Assembly: GCA_032128395.1 (NCBI GenBank)
Contig: JAQBGV010000013.1
Span: 1 to 14,916 of the forward strand
Origin: JAQBGV01 sp032128395
GTDB taxonomy: Bacteria > Planctomycetota > UBA8108 > UBA1146
Direction of reading: 5' to 3'
Length of the DNA: 14,916 nucleotides
This document shows positions 1-7,809 of the stretch, one piece after another. The number at the start of each line of letters is the position of its first letter. The first letter of the stretch is position 1. A model generated the notes under the pieces. The model ran no database searches, was not told the origin of the DNA, and saw only the letters and a list, made by a program, of their open reading frames with translations. A program made the position numbers and the translations under genes.

Positions 1-2
1 CT

Positions 3-1265
3 CACTTCGCCGTCGGCACTCCCGGTCGCGTTCTCGACTTCCTCAGGCAAGGAGTGCTCCGGCTCGGCTACGCGCACCACGTGATCCTCGACGAGGCGGA
101 CCGCATGCTCGACATGGGGTTCATCGACGATGTCGCAGCGATCCTCGAGCGCACTCCTCCGGAGCGACAGACCCTGCTCTTCTCCGCGACGATCCCCCCT
201 CGCATCCGCTCGCTGACCAAGCGGTTCATGCGCGATCCGGAGACGATCTCGACGGTCCAGGGGCTCGCCACCGTCCCCGACATCACTCAGCGATTCGTAC
301 GCCTCGGACGCCACGACAAAGAGCGTTTTCTCATCGAGCTCCTCGAGCGGACCCCGGGCGAAACCTGCATCGTGTTCTGCAACACGCGCCGGTCGGTCAT
401 CGATCTCGACCGCACGCTCTGGGGACTCGGCTACCCCGCGGGATCGCTCCACGGGGACCACGACCAGGAGAGACGATTCAAGGTTCTCGAGGGGTTCAAG
501 GCGAAGCAGATCACCACGCTGGTCGCGACCGATGTCGCCGCGCGCGGCCTCGACATCGAAGCGGTCCATCGCGTGTTGAACTACGACGTCCCCGACGAGG
601 CGGAGACCTACGTGCACCGCATCGGTCGCACCGGCCGCGCGGGAGACCTCGGCGAGTCGATCACCCTCGTCTCTCCACTCGAACGCCACTACTGGGAGAA
701 GATCGTCTCCGCGACCCGGTTCAACGTGGAGGAGATCCAGTTCGAGGGCACGCGCGCCCCCCTTCGAGACGACTCGGATCGCGATCGAGGTCGCGGTGGG
801 CGCGGACAGACGGGTCGAGGGCCGGGTTCTCGAGGGCCGGGTTCTCGGGGACCGGGTTCTCGAGGGCCGGGTTCTCGGGGACCGAGTTCTCGAGGGCAGG
901 GTGCTCGAGGACCGAGTTCTCGAGGACAGGGTTCACACGGCCAGAATTCTCGCGGCGCCGGTGGTCACGGTGGTTCCGCTTCGCACCCGGGATCCGGGAG
1001 CGGGAGTGGTGCCGGGGGCCCAGCGCGCAACCGCGGCCACGGGGGCTCATCCGGGGCCTCGCGTTCCTCCGGCGGTTCCGGGAGTTCCGACGGATCTGGC
1101 AGTTCCAAGGGCTCGCGTCGTCCCACCGACGCCAGCGATTCCGGCCGTTCCGGCGGCGCTGGGGGCAGCGGTGGAGCCGGGGGGGCGGACAGTTCTGGTG
1201 GATCGGGCGCTTCCGGAACATCCGGTCGCCCCCGCCGACGACGCCGCCGCCCGCCTGCATCCTGA
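3..1265 (+). CDS. DEAD-box ATP-dependent RNA helicase, 5'-truncated by window edge
   Basis: The reading frame is open from base 3, so the N-terminal Q motif and Walker A lie outside the window. About 420 residues are visible. Numbered from base 3, they contain motif Ib (GTPGR, near residue 6), motif II DEAD (30-33, in VILDEADRMLDMGF), motif III SAT (61-63), motif V (ATDVAARGLDI) and motif VI (HRIGRTGR from 205). These are the two RecA-like domains of an RNA helicase that unwinds RNA duplexes using ATP, in ribosome assembly or RNA decay in this class. From about residue 248 the protein becomes a low-complexity tail: RG-rich, then GSRGP pentads, then Ser/Gly-rich, ending in PRRRRRRPPAS. Such basic RGG-like tails usually bind RNA or promote condensates (inference here). 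It resembles the RhlE/CsdA group, but the subfamily cannot be fixed from this fragment. No clear terminator follows in the 103 bases before the next gene. Confidence 0.95.
   Translation, partial: HFAVGTPGRVLDFLRQGVLRLGYAHHVILDEADRMLDMGFIDDVAAILERTPPERQTLLFSATIPPRIRSLTKRFMRDPETISTVQGLATVPDITQRFVRLGRHDKERFLIELLERTPGETCIVFCNTRRSVIDLDRTLWGLGYPAGSLHGDHDQERRFKVLEGFKAKQITTLVATDVAARGLDIEAVHRVLNYDVPDEAETYVHRIGRTGRAGDLGESITLVSPLERHYWEKIVSATRFNVEEIQFEGTRAPLRDDSDRDRGRGGRGQTGRGPGSRGPGSRGPGSRGPGSRGPSSRGQGARGPSSRGQGSHGQNSRGAGGHGGSASHPGSGSGSGAGGPARNRGHGGSSGASRSSGGSGSSDGSGSSKGSRRPTDASDSGRSGGAGGSGGAGGADSSGGSGASGTSGRPRRRRRRPPAS
825..959 (+). repeat. 15-bp tandem repeat coding for GSRGP-like pentads
   Basis: Nine consecutive 15-bp units start at 825, 840, 855, 870, 885, 900, 915, 930 and 945, in phase with the helicase frame. 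The consensus is GGTTCTCGAGGGCCG. The first four units alternate between two versions (CGAGGGCCG and CGGGGACCG), giving a 30-bp higher-order period; the later units drift. The product is GSRGP, then SSRGQ, GARGP, GSHGQ and NSRGA variants. Confidence 0.9.
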
Positions 1266-1368
1266 GCACCCTCTCTCGTTGCTCGTCGAGGAAGCAGGCG
1301 CTGGACGCACCTCGCTCCCACGGGGATCATGGATCCTGCTCCACTGACCCTGACCTGAATCGACCCGA

Positions 1369-3393
1369 GTGACCTGCGACCCCGCTCCGCACTTCGAAGG
1401 AAATCCGGAGGAAGCGAACCCCGGATCCACTCCCCGCTTCGAGCTGATCGAGCGCGTCGCTTGGCGTGAAGATCGCGAGGTGTGGAGGGCCCGCCAAATC
1501 TGGCCACCGAGACAGATCGCCCTCAAGCTCTCGCACGACCTGCCACAGCTGAGACGCGAAGCGGCGGCGCTGGTTCGGGTCGGCCCTCCCACGGTCCCCG
1601 AGGTGATCGAGGTCGGGGAAATCGCACTCCACGGTTATCCGGAGCCGGTCCCCGGCCTTGCGGCCGAATGGGTAGAGGGGCTGCCGATCGACAGCGCGAC
1701 CCTCTCCCTCCCGCTTCCCGAGCGGCTCGATCGATTCGCTCGCCTCTGCGACGCCGTCGAGCAAATCCATGAGGCGGGACTGATTCACGGAGACATCAAA
1801 CCGCTCAACGTACGCGTCGATTGGAATGGAGAGGTGCGCGTCCTCGACCTGGGCGATGTTCGCCCCCGGGGGAAGAAGTTCGCCACAGAAGAGTTCGCAA
1901 CCGGAAGCCTCGCGTACTCCGCTCCGGAGCGCCTCCGGGGAGAATCGGCGACCGAGAGCTCCGACGTCTACTCCCTCGGCGTGATCCTCTACGACTTGCT
2001 CGCGGGGGCGCGACCGTGGCGGACCCAAGAAGCGGATGGCCCGCACGCACTCAGGCGTGCGATCCTTCGCTCCGATCCTCCCTCCCCCCGACGGGTCGCA
2101 CCCTGGGTCTCACCCGCGATGGAGGCGATCGTCCTGCAGGCACTCGCCTCTCACCCCGGGCGTCGGTACTCGACCGCTCGGGCGATCGGAGAGGAGATCC
2201 GCCGCGCACTCCGGGGTGAACGGGTCCACGCGCGTCGGCCCGCGGCCAACTCCCGTCTGTGGGACTTCCTGAGGCACCACCCGCGCCAGACGCTCGCCGT
2301 CGGCAGCCTGATCCTCGCACTGCTCGCCGCGATCACCATCAGCGTTGGAGGGGCGATGGCGGCCCACTCCGCGGAACGGAGAGCGGACAAGCTGCGCGGC
2401 CCCGTCGAACAGGTGACCACGGTCCTCCTCGATCAAGTCGAGAGATTCGCCCGCCTAGGAGGCACGCTTGCGACCCGCCAGAAGTGGATCGCCCTCGCCG
2501 AGCGAACCCTGGCACGGCCCGACTTCGCTGAGAACCGTGGGGAGATTCGCGCCATCGATGCCCGACTCCATCGCCTCCTCGGGGAGCTGATCGACGAAGA
2601 AGATCACCACGAGCTTGCGATCGAGCACTTCGAACGAGCCCGCGACATTTACGAGGCACTCTACGAGCGCGAACCAGGGCCGGAGTACGGCGGGTGCCTG
2701 TCGATCTGCCGGGTGCGGATCGGGGACCTCGCGTTTCAGTCGGGCGATGAAGAGCTCACCGCGGAGTGCTACGGCTTCGCGTTCCAACTCGATCGCGACC
2801 TGCACGAGGAGTATCCCGACGACATGACCCTCTACGACGATCTCGGGTACAGCCACGAGCGAATCGGATCTTTCGCCCTGAAGCACGGAGACGTCCACGA
2901 AGCTGGGGAACATTTCCGGGAGCGCTTGAAGATCGCCACCGAAGTCTTTCAGATCGAAACGACTCCGCACCGCGCATTCGCGCTCTTGCAGAGCGAATCG
3001 CTTCTCGCAGAGTTCGCAGGCAAGACCCTCCATCCCTCTTGGCAGCTCGAGTGCCTGTGGAGATCGCACGACTGGGGAGAGTGGATTCTCGTGGCAACTC
3101 CGAACGACCGGAAAGTAGTGCGCCGGCACATCTCGACGTGCCTCGCCGTCGCCTCCGTCCGGCAGAAGCTGAGCCAGGACCCTTCGTACTCCGAATCGAG
3201 AACGAGTCCGACCATCGGGGAATTGCTCTCGGACGCTCGGACCCTCGCGGAAGTGGTGGTGGCGGCAGACGGGCACGATCCTGCGGTGCACCGGCTGAAG
3301 GAATCCGTCGAGCACGCCTGGGAGCAATTCCAGAAGAGATCGGCCGAGGATCGCGATGACCGTTTCGACGGGTCGGGGAAGGAGTCCCCGTGA
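1369..3393 (+). CDS. Membrane-anchored Hanks-type Ser/Thr kinase with atypical glycine loop and helical C-terminal tail
   Basis: This is a 674-residue protein. GTG 1369 is the first possible start after the in-frame TGA at 1351; no good Shine-Dalgarno is visible. The cytoplasmic kinase domain spans about 24-285. It has the ATP lysine (IALK, K53), the catalytic loop HGDIKPLN (H140, D142, K144, N147; HGD instead of HRD), DLG at 160-162 in place of DFG, and APE at 185-187. The region that should be the glycine-rich loop (VAWREDREVWRA, about 30-41) contains no glycine. One membrane helix lies at about 308-330. The remaining 340 residues are predicted to be outside the cytoplasm. They contain helical hairpins of TPR character, such as ELAIEHFERARDIYEALYERE and AGEHFRERLKIATEVF. 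The gene overlaps the next kinase by 4 bases. It may be a low-activity kinase or a nucleotide-sensing partner; substrate unknown. Confidence 0.88.
   Translation: MTCDPAPHFEGNPEEANPGSTPRFELIERVAWREDREVWRARQIWPPRQIALKLSHDLPQLRREAAALVRVGPPTVPEVIEVGEIALHGYPEPVPGLAAEWVEGLPIDSATLSLPLPERLDRFARLCDAVEQIHEAGLIHGDIKPLNVRVDWNGEVRVLDLGDVRPRGKKFATEEFATGSLAYSAPERLRGESATESSDVYSLGVILYDLLAGARPWRTQEADGPHALRRAILRSDPPSPRRVAPWVSPAMEAIVLQALASHPGRRYSTARAIGEEIRRALRGERVHARRPAANSRLWDFLRHHPRQTLAVGSLILALLAAITISVGGAMAAHSAERRADKLRGPVEQVTTVLLDQVERFARLGGTLATRQKWIALAERTLARPDFAENRGEIRAIDARLHRLLGELIDEEDHHELAIEHFERARDIYEALYEREPGPEYGGCLSICRVRIGDLAFQSGDEELTAECYGFAFQLDRDLHEEYPDDMTLYDDLGYSHERIGSFALKHGDVHEAGEHFRERLKIATEVFQIETTPHRAFALLQSESLLAEFAGKTLHPSWQLECLWRSHDWGEWILVATPNDRKVVRRHISTCLAVASVRQKLSQDPSYSESRTSPTIGELLSDARTLAEVVVAADGHDPAVHRLKESVEHAWEQFQKRSAEDRDDRFDGSGKESP
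3379..3384 (+). promoter_or_regulatory. Shine-Dalgarno of the second kinase, inside the first kinase gene
   Basis: AAGGAG lies 5 nt before GTG 3390. It supports the GTG start and the GTGA stop/start overlap (TGA of the first kinase at 3391-3393), and so translational coupling of the two kinases. Confidence 0.75.
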
Positions 3394-4664
3394 ACCGCGA
3401 CGATGTCGACAGCGCGGACTCTCGCAATATCCTCGGCGACGAAGGGGGCGCGCCGTTCGCTCCTCCCCACGTCCCCGGGTACCAGCTCGGGGAGTCCCTC
3501 GGCCGCGGCGGCATGGGGATCGTCTACCGTGCGACCCAGATCGAGCCTCGTCGAGATGTCGCCCTGAAAGTCCTGCGCGGAGAGCTCGCGTCGTCGCGGT
3601 CGGGGGACCGGTTCCGCCGCGAAGTTGAGGTGCTGGTCCGGATTCGACACCGGTCGATCGTTCGGATTCTCGCGGCTGGCGTCACCGACGACGGTCACCC
3701 CTACTACTCGATGGAACTCGTCGAAGGAGCCTCCTGGACCGATGCTCTCCGGGCCGAGACGAGGACTCTCCGCGAGCGCCTCGCGCTCTTCCTGCAGGTC
3801 TGCGAGGGAGTCGCCTACCTCCACAGGGAGGGAGTGCTCCACCGGGACCTCAAGCCGGGGAACCTCCTCGTCGATGGAGATGGCCGCGTGCGCATCGTCG
3901 ACTTCGGGCTGGCCCGCACCGTCGGGGGCTCCGCCGTCGAGGTGACGCGTTCGGGGGAACCGCTCGGAACTTCGCAGTACATGAGCCCCGAACAGTGGCG
4001 AGACTCGTCTTCGGTCGACGGCCGAACCGACGTCTACTCGCTCGGGGTGATCCTCTACGAACTCCTCGGGGGAGCCCTCTCCAAGGAGCTCCCGACCTCG
4101 CAGGACCTGTGGCGCGAAGACCAGTCGCTCAGGCGACGCGCACGCGTGGAGTTGTCGGTGGATGCGGATCTGCGATCGATCGTCGAATGCGCCCTCGAGA
4201 TCGACCGCGAGGCCCGGACTTCGAGCCCCGAGGCGCTCGCCCTCGACATGCGCCGCTATCTCACCGATCAGCCCGTGCTGTCGCGGAGGACCCCCCCGTT
4301 CCGTCGAGCGCGCCTCTTCTTGCGCCGCCATGCGGACCCTCTTCGCCGGATCGCGACCGGGGTCGTGATCCTGTTCGTCGGTTCGATCGTCGCTGCGAAC
4401 GAATGGACCCGCGCGGATCACTTTCGTCTGCAAGCGGTGGAGAGTGCGGCGAGCGCGCTCGAGGTGTCCGCGATCGTCCTCGATGAGCTCTGCGAGGGAT
4501 CGGGCCGCGGGAAGTTGCCCGATGAGCAGGTCCGAGAGACGATCGATCGAGTGCTCGAGGTGCTGGGGGACCTCCCGGCCGATCCGCCGGTGCCGGTCGC
4601 GCCTCTCATCGAGCGGGCGAGGGCGCTTCGGGCCGAGTTGTCGGGGGATCGAGGAGCGCGCTAG
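3390..4664 (+). CDS. Membrane-anchored PknB-type Ser/Thr protein kinase
   Basis: This 424-residue kinase carries a complete catalytic set. It has glycine loop LGRGGMGIVY (37-46), ATP lysine K60 (VALK), an acidic helix-C region (FRREVEVL, E78), catalytic loop HRDLKPGN (151-158, D153), DFG at 171-173, and GTSQYMSPEQW as the activation-segment end, with SPE replacing APE. It should transfer phosphate from ATP to Ser/Thr on unknown proteins. A single membrane helix (ATGVVILFVGSIVAA, about 323-338) is followed by only about 85 residues outside the cytoplasm. This tail resembles the start of the first kinase's outer region, and the protein lacks the long helical extension. Start GTG 3390 has a strong ribosome site and overlaps the upstream stop. 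The kinase pair probably works as one unit, perhaps by hetero-interaction or trans-phosphorylation (inference). Confidence 0.93.
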   Translation: MNRDDVDSADSRNILGDEGGAPFAPPHVPGYQLGESLGRGGMGIVYRATQIEPRRDVALKVLRGELASSRSGDRFRREVEVLVRIRHRSIVRILAAGVTDDGHPYYSMELVEGASWTDALRAETRTLRERLALFLQVCEGVAYLHREGVLHRDLKPGNLLVDGDGRVRIVDFGLARTVGGSAVEVTRSGEPLGTSQYMSPEQWRDSSSVDGRTDVYSLGVILYELLGGALSKELPTSQDLWREDQSLRRRARVELSVDADLRSIVECALEIDREARTSSPEALALDMRRYLTDQPVLSRRTPPFRRARLFLRRHADPLRRIATGVVILFVGSIVAANEWTRADHFRLQAVESAASALEVSAIVLDELCEGSGRGKLPDEQVRETIDRVLEVLGDLPADPPVPVAPLIERARALRAELSGDRGAR

Positions 4665-4751
4665 CTATTCGCTAGAGACCGTTTCGCAGCTGAGGGGGAT
4701 CATCGGAGTACCGGCGGGGGTTCGGGACAGGCACCGCTTCGCGAGCCAGTC

Positions 4752-4774
4752 CCCGGCCCCGGGCCAGAGCCGGG
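4752..4774 (+). terminator. Possible hairpin terminator of the kinase operon
   Basis: Arms CCCGGC (4752-4757) and GCCGGG (4769-4774) enclose an 11-nt loop and are followed by TTGGG rather than a T run. It lies about 88 nt after the kinase stop, in the spacer between convergent genes. The lack of a U tract makes the call weak. Confidence 0.3.
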
Positions 4775-4805
4775 TTGGGTCAGCGCTCGGAGCAAGAGAG
4801 AAGAT

Positions 4806-4835
4806 CGCCCCCCAGACCGTGCGGCCTGGGGGGCG
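4806..4835 (-). terminator. Rho-independent terminator downstream of groEL
   Basis: A perfect 10-bp stem CGCCCCCCAG (4806-4815) / CTGGGGGGCG (4826-4835) encloses a 10-nt loop that can pair further. On the minus strand it lies 49 nt beyond the groEL stop and is followed by the T-rich run ATCTTCTCTCTT, which fits termination of groESL. On the plus strand only TT follows, so it serves the kinase operon less well, though it may act in both directions. Confidence 0.75.
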
Positions 4836-4884
4836 TTCTGACATCCGTGAACTATCGCTCCGTGGCTTGGTACATCCCGGGGGT

Positions 4885-6543
<1,659 letters not shown>

Positions 6544-6574
6544 GTGTGGTCCTTTCTGATTCCTTGGGGGGGAG

Positions 6575-6871
6575 TTACTCGACGATGGCGAGGACGTCAT
6601 CCTCGCTCATGATCAGGAACTCCTCGCCTTCCATCTTGACCTCGGTGCCGGCGTAGGAGCTGAAGATGATGCGATCGTCCTTCTTCACCTGGATCTTCGC
6701 GCGGGAGCCGTCCTTGAGGATCTTGCCCTCACCGATCGAGACGACTTTTCCTTCGCGGGGCTTCTCCTTGGCGTTGTCCGGAAGGACGATCCCACCCTTT
6801 GTCATCGCCTCGGCTTCCAGCCTCTTCACGACGATCTTGTCGTTGAGGGGACGAAGCTTGACCTTTGCCAT
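6575..6871 (-). CDS. groES: GroES co-chaperonin (Hsp10)
   Basis: This 98-residue co-chaperonin caps the GroEL cage as a heptamer. The N-terminus LRPLNDKIVVKRLEAE, the mobile loop (AMTKGGIVLPDNAKEKPREGKVVSIG) and the C-terminal EGEEFLIMSEDDVLAIVE are all typical and full length. The start ATG 6871 is preceded by AAAGGA about 10 nt upstream. It is the first gene of the groES-groEL pair. No CIRCE element (TTAGCACTC-N9-GAGTGCTAA) was found in the 90 nt between it and the upstream response regulator gene. A perfect hairpin abuts its ribosome site. Confidence 0.98.
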   Translation of the reverse strand: MAKVKLRPLNDKIVVKRLEAEAMTKGGIVLPDNAKEKPREGKVVSIGEGKILKDGSRAKIQVKKDDRIIFSSYAGTEVKMEGEEFLIMSEDDVLAIVE

Positions 6872-6887
6872 CTCGTTACCGTCCTTT

Positions 6888-6904
6888 CCGTGCCCCAGGC
6901 ACGG
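6888..6904 (-). promoter_or_regulatory. Hairpin in the groES leader, directly upstream of the Shine-Dalgarno
   Basis: A perfect 7-bp inverted repeat CCGTGCC (6888-6894) / GGCACGG (6898-6904) with a 3-nt loop lies 16 nt upstream of the groES ATG. Its inner edge touches the AAAGGA ribosome site. It may be an RNA structure that affects groES translation or an operator; neither is proven. Confidence 0.5.
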
Positions 6905-6934
6905 GGCCTAGGCTTGCTCATTCCTTCGATCGCA

Positions 6935-6953
6935 CGCGGGCACAACCCCCGCG
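6935..6953 (-). terminator. GC hairpin after the response regulator stop; weak terminator or attenuator
   Basis: Arms CGCGGG (6935-6940) and CCCGCG (6948-6953) enclose a 7-nt loop and start 8 nt past the response regulator stop codon. No T run follows on the minus strand, so it may only partly separate that gene from groES. Confidence 0.35.
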
Positions 6954-6961
6954 AGGCTCGA

Positions 6962-7543
6962 TCATGTCTTGCTCCGACCACCGAAGAAGCGACTGACGAG
7001 CCGCCCCACTTCGTGACGGAAATCATCGGGGATCACCGGTTTCGGCAGGAGCGCGAACCCACCCTCGTCGAGCCAGAGCCTCTCGAGCTCGCAACTCGAC
7101 TCGCCGCTGACGAGAATCGCGGGGAGCGGATTGCCGAATCCGATCCGGATCCGGCGGAGCACTTCGATCCCCGTCACATCCGGCATGTTGTAGTCGAGTA
7201 CCAGGAAGTCGATCTCGGGGGTCCCCATGCTGTCCTGAGGCATGTCTCTGCTGCGGCCCAGATCTCCACCGAGCCCCAGACGAGCCAGCGCATCGAGCCC
7301 ACCGAGGAACGGCTCGATCGCGAATCCGTCCCGTGAGAGAAGTGCGACCAAACTATCGAGGGAACGCTCGTCGTCATCTGCGACGAGAACGCGATAATGA
7401 CCGCGGGTGCCGGTCTTCGGACGCTTCGTTCCGGTCATCGCTCTCGCCTCGGTAGCCACACAGCATTCGGTAGCACAGCACTCGGTAGCACAGCACTCGT
7501 CGGTAGCCTCGTCGGTAGCACAACACTCGGTATCCCAGCTCAT
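6962..7543 (-). CDS. Receiver-only response regulator (CheY-like) with possible CCATE-repeat N-terminus
   Basis: This is a 193-residue protein from ATG 7543. The receiver domain covers about 50-185: acidic pocket ADDDE (D57, D58), phospho-acceptor D117 in LVLDYNMPD, S146 in ILVSGE at the switch position, and K168 in LLPKP. There is no output domain, so signalling must go through a partner protein. About 20 extra residues (GLGGDLGRSRDMPQDSMGTPE) lengthen the stretch before the phospho-Asp. The first 35 residues contain repeated ECCAT pentads. An alternative start, ATG 7438, has a better ribosome site (GAGG, 8 nt away) and would leave the repeats untranslated, giving 158 residues. I favour 7543 because the repeat spacings keep frame. 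Its kinase is not in the window. It is divergent from mgtE and 90 nt upstream of groES. Confidence 0.85.
   Translation of the reverse strand: MSWDTECCATDEATDECCATECCATECCVATEARAMTGTKRPKTGTRGHYRVLVADDDERSLDSLVALLSRDGFAIEPFLGGLDALARLGLGGDLGRSRDMPQDSMGTPEIDFLVLDYNMPDVTGIEVLRRIRIGFGNPLPAILVSGESSCELERLWLDEGGFALLPKPVIPDDFRHEVGRLVSRFFGGRSKT
7451..7534 (-). repeat. Short tandem repeats (GGTAGC-based) in the 5' part of the response regulator gene
   Basis: On the plus strand GGTAGC, or GGTATC at the last position, occurs at 7451, 7469, 7484, 7502, 7514 and 7529, with spacings of 18, 15, 18, 12 and 15. All spacings are multiples of three. On the minus strand the units read E-C-C-A-T with synonymous changes (TGC/TGT, GAG/GAA) and in-frame indels. 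Confidence 0.8.
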
Positions 7544-7678
7544 GGTTCGCTTGGATCCCCCCTGAGGGGGCCTCCAAAGCAAGGCATGTGCCGTGGCTCT
7601 CGACGCCTCACGTCGCACGTAAACTTATTCGAGAGAGGACGTTAGAGTCGGCGGCCGAGACTCGCCAGGGGACACTTC

Positions 7679-7693
7679 CTGCCAGGGTGACAG
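7679..7693. promoter_or_regulatory. Dyad 1 upstream of mgtE (CTGCCA-N3-TGACAG)
   Basis: CTGCCAGGGTGACAG is an imperfect palindrome of the form CTGYCA-N3-TGRCAG. It lies 117 nt before the mgtE start, in the spacer shared with the divergent response regulator gene. A matching second dyad sits 42 bp downstream, centre to centre. This is probably a site for a dimeric regulator (inference). Confidence 0.5.
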
Positions 7694-7716
7694 GGCGGGT
7701 CGATGAACTCCGTCGG

Positions 7717-7739
7717 CTGGCTGTCAGAGTGGCAGCCAG
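7717..7739. promoter_or_regulatory. Dyad 2 upstream of mgtE
   Basis: The core CTGTCAGAGTGGCAG (7721-7735) is, when reversed, CTGCCA-CTC-TGACAG, matching dyad 1 outside the central three bases. Symmetry extends outward to CTGGCTG (7717-7723) / CAGCCAG (7733-7739), giving 10-nt arms with one mismatch. It could be an operator or, if transcribed, a leader hairpin 70 nt before the mgtE start. Confidence 0.55.
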
Positions 7740-7809
7740 AAGTGCGATCCAGTGGACACCCGCAAGCCGCTTCGACACGATCCCACCCCACGGGGGGAGG
7801 AAATCGGGA

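Noticed and set aside
2949..4433. Minus-strand open frame (about 494 codons) across both kinase genes
   Set aside because: It lies opposite two recognisable kinase domains, and its product has no coherent domain; a codon-bias shadow.
6872..6961. CIRCE operator or clear sigma70 promoter before groES
   Set aside because: No TTAGCACTC / GAGTGCTAA pair was found, and the best TTGTGC-N17-AATGAG match is too poor at the -10 to call.
7451..7534. CRISPR-like array
   Set aside because: The repeats are only about 6-15 bp, have no unique spacers of constant length, and keep a reading frame.
7557..7570. CCCCC-TGA-GGGGG hairpin as a terminator
   Set aside because: It lies 5' of the response regulator, is a simple C/G run with a 3-nt loop, and no T run follows on either strand; it could only matter as a leader structure.
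7588..7809. N-terminal extension of mgtE from 7588
   Set aside because: There is no ribosome site, the extra 74 residues do not match MgtE, and the stretch contains the two dyads; ATG 7810 has GGAGG.
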